Assembly (NCBI GenBank): GCA_038049695.1
Contig: CP142456.1
Coordinates: 81,756,422 to 81,820,421, forward strand
Direction of reading: 5' to 3'
Source of the DNA: Cinnamomum chago
Lineage: Eukaryota > Streptophyta > Magnoliopsida > Laurales > Lauraceae
DNA length: 64,000 nt
In this document: one piece after another, positions 56,494 through 64,000 of the stretch
Layout: every line of letters starts with the position of its first letter
How positions within the stretch are numbered: the stretch's first letter is position 1
Translations under genes and position numbers: made by a program
The notes under the pieces: model-generated
Told to the model about the DNA's origin: nothing
Database searches by the model: none
Seen by the model: only the letters and a program-made list of their open reading frames with translations

Positions 56494-58657
56494 ATGGCTA
56501 CAGCCTCAGCTTCTCCCATGGTTAGCCAACTGAAGAGCAAGTTCCCCACCTCCTTTACAAGAGGACTGATCACTCCTAGGGGCATTTCAGGGTCTCCACT
56601 GGGAGTTGTGCCTTCAAAAAGAAGGCCATGCTTGACCATCAAGGCTGTCCAAACAGACAAGGTGAGGATGCTTTGGGTTTAGTTTTGTGATTGTTTTAGA
56701 TTTGGGTCCTAGCCAAAACATCAAACCAGCATTTTAGTGCATTATACACTGATAAAACTATACACTTACTATTATTCAGGAGTAGATTGTATATTGTTAC
56801 CGTATCAACAAGGTCAAACGAGCCTGAAGTTTGATTTTATGCATGTGGAGGGCTGTCTTCCTAGGACATGAAGTGTTCACATGATGATTTAACCATTTTT
56901 ATCAGGCAATATCTACCATTGGATTGAGAAAGAAATGTGATTGAGATGGTGATCATGATGATAACCTTTTTTAATGAATTATGACGTTTTGTGCAAAGAA
57001 CCCACCTTTTTTGGATCCAAACATTCCATGTGATTTGTAGTTGGTTCATCCATCAACAAGTGAAGTCTTATTCTAGTTAGGATGATTTGGCCTCTGGATT
57101 CGACAATTATTATTTGTTTATCATATTTATTTATTTATTTATTTCAATATGTATGATCAATGGCCAATAGTTCTTGGAATGAACCAAAGTCCAAGACATC
57201 TGAAATATTGGATGGAAGTATGAATCTATGATTCAGATGAATATTGCAAGGCCCCTCATTGTAGGAAAAGTTTGGGCTTTCAAATGACAGCCATGTATTC
57301 TGGGACTCAATCTCAATCACTTCTTGATGACCCCTCCAACCCAATGATGATAACTCGTACTACTACAAAAGTAAACACTGGTATATGCATCTTTTGAATG
57401 GTTTAAATCCTCATAAGGTGGTTCCAAAGTTATTGTTTTTAACTTTACCTTATCAGTAAAATTATAATGATTCTTCACTGTAATTTAATGGGAAACTCAA
57501 ATTAGTAAAGGCATTTACTCGAGTTATAGTAAGTGCCAAATTTAGGCCCCATTTGGATCCTTGGAACTCTCATGGTTTCAGGATTAAGTAATTGAGTGCA
57601 GGTAAGTTGTTTTAATGTATTTGGATGGATAATTTAACTTACCTACAAGTTACAGTTCTTTTGTTCTTCGCCTAAATCATTAGAAATTAACGAAGTCCAG
57701 AGTAATTAGATTTACAATTACACTGCATGCAGGGCAGTTGATTTCCAAGGATCCAGATGTGGCCTTTTATTAATTGTTGGGTTTATGTCTTATATTTCGA
57801 TTTAATTGGGTCGGTTCATCTGGATTAGACTGCCGCAGTACTTCTCCAACACTCAGTTATTTGTAATTCAAGTTACCTAGAGTTAGTCATGACAAAGAAG
57901 AAAAGGCTTGTGACTAGCAGGTAAATCTGGTTATCCAGAAACATGAATGTTTTTTTCTTTTTTGTTACGACGACATATGAATGTTAATCTAAGGCTAACT
58001 TGTCTAATAAAGTTTTGGTTGATCAAGTTCTACTTCTTCTATTGTTTCCTATTTGGGTTTACCTGTAAAATCACTTCACGACCTAACATGATGCTGCTTT
58101 TCAGTAATTTCTCTCTTTTCTTAGTTTCTTGTACTTGTAATGACGGGCTCAAGTTATAAATCTCGCAGCCGTTTCAAGTGATTGAGCCAATTAATGGCGA
58201 CCCATTCATTGGTAGCCTTGAGACCCCTGTAACATCAAGCCCATTGATTGCCTGGTACCTCTCCAACTTGCCGGCCTACCGTACTGCAGTGAGCCCACTT
58301 CTCAGGGGTATTGAGGTGGGCCTGGCCCATGGGTACTTCCTTGTCGGCCCATTCGTTAAGACTGGTCCTTTGAGGGACACACCATATGCCGGGGCAGCTG
58401 GGTCACTGGCTGCTGGTGGCCTGGTGACTATACTTAGCATTTGCTTAACCATGTATGGAATCTCCTCCTTCAAAGAAGGCGAGCCGTCAACTGCGCCAAC
58501 ACTAACCTTGACCGGAAGGAAGAAGGAAGCCGATAAATTGCAGACCGCCGATGGCTGGGCCCAGTTCTCCGGCGGGTTCTTCTTCGGGGGGATCTCGGGC
58601 GTCATCTGGGCCTACTTCCTACTCTATGTCCTTAACCTTCCCTACTACATCAAGTAG
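56494..58657 (+). CDS. psaL: Photosystem I reaction centre subunit XI (PsaL), chloroplast precursor
   Basis: Two exons, 56494-56661 and 58169-58657, are joined in phase 0 across a 1,507-bp GT-AG intron and encode 218 residues, the usual length for plant PsaL. Residues 1 to about 50 form a Ser/Thr/Arg-rich transit peptide ([20 protein letters not shown]). The mature part contains the family signature [20 protein letters not shown], then three hydrophobic helices at about 100-119 ([20 protein letters not shown]), 131-154 and 189-213. It ends in PYYIK. PsaL sits in the thylakoid membrane, holds PsaI/PsaH/PsaO and is needed for light-harvesting complex II docking in plants. The gene is nuclear. 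No defects are seen. Confidence 0.97.
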
Positions 58658-61094
58658 ATGGTTCCATTGTTTGTTATAGTTGCAATGTTTCTACCTTTGT
58701 GTGTTTATTTAGAAAGGATCTTTGGATTGTATATTTCATGGATGATGAATACTGAATTTTATGGAAATCAATGCTCATGCATCTTCCATTTCTCTCTCTC
58801 TCTCTCTCTCTCTCTAAAAGTTATTGGGCGTAAAAAGGAATTATAATATGAAACTTGACTAGCATCATATATGGGCCAGATAGTTTATAGATCTACAAGA
58901 ATTTGGATTTGGATTTGTATTCTTTTTACAGGATTTGAGCTGGGTCTGGTCTAAATGCCAAGATTTAGAGTCTTCACAATGAGATGTGATCAAAGTCTAT
59001 CTGTTAAGACCCAATTTGATTCTGGAACTTGATCCAGAACCGACTCAAGTGGATTCCAAATCCTAGACATGAATTTGGATTTGTATCCATAGAGTTTTAC
59101 TGGATCTATGGTAAGTCCAATCCAAAGCCTTGCTCAAGACCCAATTCGACGTCAAATCTAGATCCAGATCCAACATCGAGTCAAATCAAAATCCTAAACA
59201 TGGCTGTTAGAGTCTAATGGACCCATTGTGCCTCATTTAGGGGGCTCATGGCACCAAACCAACCTAGACATACTCATGTTGATGTTTAAGTAGATGTGCC
59301 ATGCTTCCACTTCATTTTGATCATAGATGGTTGACTTGATGATAAAAATACAGTTCTTAATTTCTATATTTTTTTTATATTAAAATGATCTAATGTCCAC
59401 TGTCCCCTTTCAATCCAAAAATGAGTCCCAAAATGATTTGATGGCTAATGGGTGGGAGTGTGGGACCTACTTCCTATTGAAAGTGTTAAGATTTCTTTTT
59501 TCATTTTTAATTATTGTATTATCAAAAACTCCAAAAAGACATTTTCAAATTTGGGCATTGACACAAGCATCTCAATTTCCCTACAATTACATATCTGATT
59601 ATAACAATTATACATGAAAAATGCCATTGAAATGGTTTTTGTAAACATTCATTACATGATGTTCAATGTTTGTGAAATTTACATGGGCATGGCTTAATAT
59701 GCAAATTCTATTTACATAGAAAGAGAAATTTTAAAAGGGACCAGCTCTCCAAAGCTCAAGCTTAGGATAAGGTAAGTTCAAGTGTGTGGTGGAGCCCACC
59801 TTGAAACCTACTTGGGAAAAATGCTTCCCTGGGATCTTCCTCTCTACAAAAAATCAGCTTCAAATGTAATTTCTATTATGTACCCAAAAGTTTAACGGTC
59901 AACGGTCCGTTTGAATTGATACATAGTCGATCCAAAGGTCCAGTAAATTCAGATCTGACCGAAAGTTAGTAGACATGTGCAATTTAGAGAGGTTGTATGT
60001 TTGGTCTATTTAGATGGACCAAAGGTAGACCCCATAAGCATGAGCTTACGAAATTTTATCATAAGCTTGAGCTTATGAAATTTTATCCTAAGCTTGAGCT
60101 TATGAGAGCTTATGATAGAGTTCATGTGGCCATCCATCGCACATCACATACGTTAGAAGGTATTGATGGATGGTAATGGATGAGATTTTAGGCAGCTCCC
60201 ACCACATCAGTTTTTAATTTCTCTCTCTTGTAGAAACATTCAAATTGGGGGCTCCTTCAACTCAGTTTTACACGCAAGTCATGGGTAAGAACGCTTCAAC
60301 ATCAACCCTAATACGTAAACTCAGATTAAACTCAATTGCAACAAAAACCTTATTAGGGCTGATAACACCCTTTAAAGCTAGGAACGCATATGGGACAAAA
60401 ATGGGAAGTTGCAAGCATCAAATCTAAATAGATTCATCACACACCAAAACCGTGCCTACCTGCAGCTTCTTGCAACCTGTAGATAAGTTCTAGCTAATCA
60501 GATTTAACTGGTATAAATAGAGATACATGGGATACAGAAGCTACAGTCTCAATAACTACATACTTCTCCTGCACATAAAAGATGTTGCGACCTGAAGTCT
60601 TTCAAGCATTCAGTCCTCAGATCAATTCCAGCATCCAGTTCCGAGTATTGGAACTACACTCTCAGAATGTAGGGCAACAATGCAAGCTAAGATTTACATT
60701 ACATAGACTAACCAACTGAATCTATTTTGATCATCAGATAAGTGCATGTTTCGACCAAAAACGATTAAAACATTATAGCCATTGGTTGGAAAAATAGAAA
60801 CGGGATAAAAATAACAAACTCTTAGATGTTGAGATCATCCTTACATGTGCTCCAATTGTTTCTAGGAAGGTTCTCGGAAGTCGCATTTGAACTGATGATT
60901 GTAGTTTAATTAGAGATAAATATATATATATTTCATCATTGTTAAAATCCCCCAAAATTGCCTAAACACAAATCTGCTATTATTTGTGTCTGACAATAGT
61001 TTAAATAGAAAAGACAACACTAGAGGAAGCTGACTGCACATTCCAACTACAGGAGAATGCAGTGTTGAGACAGGGATCTACCAGCGCTCTCAAA
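58658..61094. other. Intergenic region between psaL and eIF3H, no gene seen
   Basis: The psaL 3' region contains a (TC)n run at 58791-58815. Between 58870 and 59220 there are degenerate ACCCAATTT/GATCCAGA-type repeats. At 59735-60035 lies the diverged third copy of the dispersed repeat seen at 6020-6345. At about 60040-60118 there is a short tandem repeat (ATAAGCTTGAGCTTATGAAATTTTATC). The right part presumably includes the 3' untranslated region of eIF3H, whose end I cannot place. Confidence 0.5.
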
Positions 61095-64000
61095 TCAGTC
61101 TTCATGCAAGGCCTTCGTTAAATATAATCTGCTGAAACTCTGGCCCGCAGCCCTGCAAAATTCAATTGAAGATAGTAGTGATCATTATTGTGATTTCTTC
61201 AAACCAACGAGAGAAAGATAATACATACATACATATACACACACATTTATATATATATATATATAGGTTATAAGCCGGATGAGATTTTCCTATGTACCTA
61301 AAATGGGCAAGGACCAAAACACAACTTTCTAATTCAAGATAATTATAACATCCTACTTATAGATTAAACCAGTAAAATAGTAGACTATACAGTCAAAAAC
61401 CAGGGTTTATACTGCTTCTCTAGTCCAGCACATCCTATTTGCAGGGCCATGGAAAATGACATCAACCAGATGATCCTAAATGCTGAGATGTTGACCTCCT
61501 CAGTCATAGCAATCCAAGTTTCCAAATCACAGTCAGATGATTACATCAAAAGATGGATGTGATTTTTGAGGATCATAAGCAAACCAGTATAAGTTGCACC
61601 AAACCAATATACAGAATGATGATAGGATCTACTTTGTTCCAAATGCACTAGGCCATCCATTATGCATGCAACTAGTTTGATAGTGCTATTGTCGGATGAT
61701 GATTGGATCTACTTTGTTCCAAACACAATAGGCTGTGCAATTGCCAATTGATGATTGGATCTACTTTGTTCCAAATGCCCTGCCAGCATCTAAATGCCAC
61801 TCAATGCCCAGCTTTGCTAAGGAATCTGCATTTCCATTATAACTACTAGCAACAAGGATGAAGGACTCTTGTAGAATGGGGCTCAGATTCAAAACCAAGA
61901 TGCAAGTCTCCAAGTTGGCATGTTTGACTGGAAATTGTGGCAGGAATTGGCTGTTAAAATCCCAAGGAAAAATAATTGTATCTATACAGCAACTCTCTGT
62001 TATAAGACAAATGGTCATTCTTAGTCAAGTTTCTACTTTCTGTTTTTTCACCTTTTGTGTGCTTTATATTTCAAGAGGGTATATAACGATTAAGGAAACA
62101 TATTAAGATAAGAATTTGTGGGATTTTGGAAAGGTTTTAAAGAAGGGAATACACATTTGAGCAGATCATTCAACTGTGGATATGGGTTTCATACTACATT
62201 CTGTTTAGTAGCTTTTCATTTCTTTTTTTACCCACATATCACTTCTTTAACTCAGGAACACTGCATACATCTTAACCATGCAAAATTGATGATAAGGGCT
62301 TATTTATTTGAAGGAGGGAAAAAGAACCTTAGTTTGTTTTTCCCAGTAATGTTGATATCTTAAATATGTTAATCATGCATACACCATCAATGATACATTG
62401 ACATGTGTCAATGATTTCTCCACTAAATGTATCATAATCTTAATTATCACTGTATTGATGTGGATATGGGTGTAAAATGGATGGACTATAAGTAGTTCCT
62501 TTTTTTTCCACTCTGTTAGTATTTTTTTTTATTTTTAAAAAAAAAAGACTTTCATGATATGATTCACGATATGATTCTATTTGCCCCCTTTAATTTTTTG
62601 AAAATGATTTCAATTTTTAAAAAAAATGGATGAGCTTTGATAGCAGCAAAGCTCAAGATGTCCAAACAGATGAAGACAACTTAAACATAGAAAGCCGTAG
62701 ACCATGATGACGAAACTCTTAATACGAGCGATAGTGTTGTTCTGAGATCTGTAGGGTCAAATCAGGATCAATTCAAATTTAAACCAATCAAATGAATCAA
62801 AGGACGTAGAGCAGATTTAATAACCACAGACTACAAAAGCAGCTCCAAAACCATATCCAAATAGGACTGGCCGACTGGGTCCATCAAGCCACTTGGTTGG
62901 TCCAAACAAACTCTCTCCCCCACATTAAAATATCATAATTTGGTCATATAAGGGCAAAAAATCTGACCATGACTTTGATTTGACACCAGTGACTGGACCT
63001 GGACCTCAATTCAACATGGACCCAAAATGTAGATAAAACCACAGATAGGAGCACTACCACAAAGGTGTGCACAAAACAAATCATTGGGCAATTAGTCTAA
63101 GAAGATAGTGATCATTACCTTCAGACCCATCTCTTTCACTCCTTAAAAAGTGTCAATCACAATTAACAAGCATACAATAGGAATTGAACTGTCTCTCCAG
63201 TTTCCTACTAATAGAGAGATTATGCAATGCAGTACGTCGATTTTGTAAGCATAATTTGCCAGAATTTCATTGATCATAGTTTCTTTGGAATTCAAATATA
63301 TAGAAGGAAACACACTAAGCAAATAGCCGAAAAAGGGAATTGCTAGTGGGGGAAAAGAAGCAATACCCATTCCTAAAGTCTCGCAGATCATCTTAATTCA
63401 GAATAAAACAAAATAAATGCACTGGTTGAAAAACAAACCAAATGAGTTTTAAGAAATTAAACAGTAAGAATATACAATACCCATTGATTTGGTTGCAGTA
63501 GTTGGAAACTTGATTTGTAAAGAGATAGCTTTCAAGTCTTGATGGCTCAGGAACTGGCTTAAAGATGGGATTAGACGGATCCTCCTCAGGTAATGGTTCT
63601 TCACCTGCAGCTTTCCGTGCCATGTTCTCTGCCCTATGAAGTAAATTCAAAGACAAATAAGGCATTTAAGACAATGGTTTTGAACCAAAAATCTAATTAG
63701 CACTACCAGTAAGAAAAAAATAGATATCAATTTAAAAGAAAATTTTTGTGACCCACCAAACTCTTCCATCAAGGAACTACAGAAAAATACTTCCAATGCC
63801 TTGAAAGCTGGTGGAAACAGCTATATCAATGGCTTACCTTCGTTTTTGGAGCCATGCTTGTTGTTGGGCTTGTTGGCGTGAGAGATTTCTGTAATAGAAT
63901 TGGAACTGGAAAGAAGGTGGCTTATGTTACTAAGTCAAAAATAAAAACAAAGCAATTGAACAAAAGCAGATAAAATTAAATTAACCTTCTGTTGTTCCAT
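61095..64000 (-). CDS. EIF3H: Eukaryotic translation initiation factor 3 subunit H, C-terminal exons (partial)
   Basis: Four exons on the minus strand give the last 97 residues: 64000-63986 (MEQQK, cut by the window edge), 63905-63838 (FQFYYRNLSRQQAQQQAWLQ…), 63633-63481 (AENMARKAAGEEPLPEEDPS … TNQVSNYCNQING) and 61152-61095 (AAGQSFSRLYLTKALHED, stop). Introns are GT-AG and phases agree. This is the conserved C-terminal region of plant eIF3h, an MPN-family, non-catalytic subunit of the eIF3 complex. eIF3h supports reinitiation on messages with upstream frames. The N-terminal MPN domain lies beyond the window. The last intron (61153-63480) is 2.3 kb long and contains repeats. Confidence 0.93.
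61248..61265. repeat. (AT)n microsatellite in the eIF3H intron
   Basis: A run of TA dinucleotides follows ACATACATACATATACACACACATTT. It lies in the last intron of eIF3H, close to the final exon. Confidence 0.8.
61615..61790. repeat. Three copies of GGATCTACTTTGTTCCAAA
   Basis: The motif GATTGGATCTACTTTGTTCC (GATAGG in the first copy) starts at 61621, 61701 and 61753, with unequal spacing, inside the eIF3H intron. It is probably a local duplication at the edge of a mobile-element remnant. Confidence 0.6.
61761..62018 (-). pseudogene. Possible RNase H-like remnant of a LINE in the eIF3H intron
   Basis: The minus-strand frame of 85 codons ends SYNGNADSLAKLGIEWHLDA. This resembles the C-terminal motif of the RVT_3 RNase H-like domain (…NxxADxLAKxG…) seen in plant LINEs and in domesticated genes. 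No reverse transcriptase part was recognised nearby. The call is weak. Confidence 0.35.

Noticed and set aside
58276-58605. 109-codon minus-strand frame over psaL exon 2
   Set aside because: Antisense shadow of a strongly conserved PsaL coding exon.
56494-58657. Plastid DNA insertion
   Set aside because: psaL is nuclear in land plants, and this copy has a transit peptide and a spliceosomal intron.

Overview
The window is nuclear DNA from a flowering plant; I cannot name the species. The evidence is GT-AG introns, a nuclear photosystem I gene (psaL) with a transit peptide, an eIF3 subunit H gene, an RLP-type leucine-rich-repeat receptor, intronless F-box genes, and plant transposons of almost every class (CACTA, hAT, Mutator-like, Harbinger-like, LINE, SINE, solo LTRs, MITEs).

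Layout. (1) 1-5206: gene-poor flank with one non-autonomous Mutator-like element (1978-2952). (2) 5207-54186: a tandem segmental duplication. Unit 1 is 5207-24180 and unit 2 is 24182-54186, with one extra base at the join. Each unit carries the same old repeats (a SINE, a Harbinger-like element, and a LINE 3' end split by a hAT element) and one intact F-box gene (15363-16613 and 30033-31271). After the duplication the units diverged through clean insertions that the sister unit lacks. Unit 1 gained a 4.08-kb solo LTR, a 1.04-kb solo LTR and a 226-bp TRIM-like piece. Unit 2 gained a 205-bp foldback MITE and a 12-kb CACTA element. Unit 2 also holds a 4.64-kb segment with an RLP gene that is absent from unit 1, where the join lies on AAATA microhomology. 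(3) 54131-54950: a broken F-box gene whose first codons form the right edge of the duplicated unit. (4) 56494-58657: psaL, two exons. (5) 61095-64000: the last four exons of eIF3H on the minus strand, running off the window.

The most striking object is the CACTA element (33472-45476). It is flanked by the 3-bp duplication TTC and nested in a hAT element that is itself nested in a LINE. It encodes an apparently complete eight-coding-exon TNPA-like (Transposase_24) protein. What I read as its 4.8-kb last intron contains sense-oriented exon fragments of three unrelated host genes: the C-terminus of RAD23, part of a CID-type RRM protein, and four exons of a GH31 alpha-glucosidase. An array of about eight 178-bp repeats follows.

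The RLP gene is otherwise full length but has a single in-frame TAG at codon 131. The host genes have unrelated roles (protein turnover, surface perception, photosynthesis, translation initiation) and do not form a pathway. All family names come from reading translated sequence; no database search was run.
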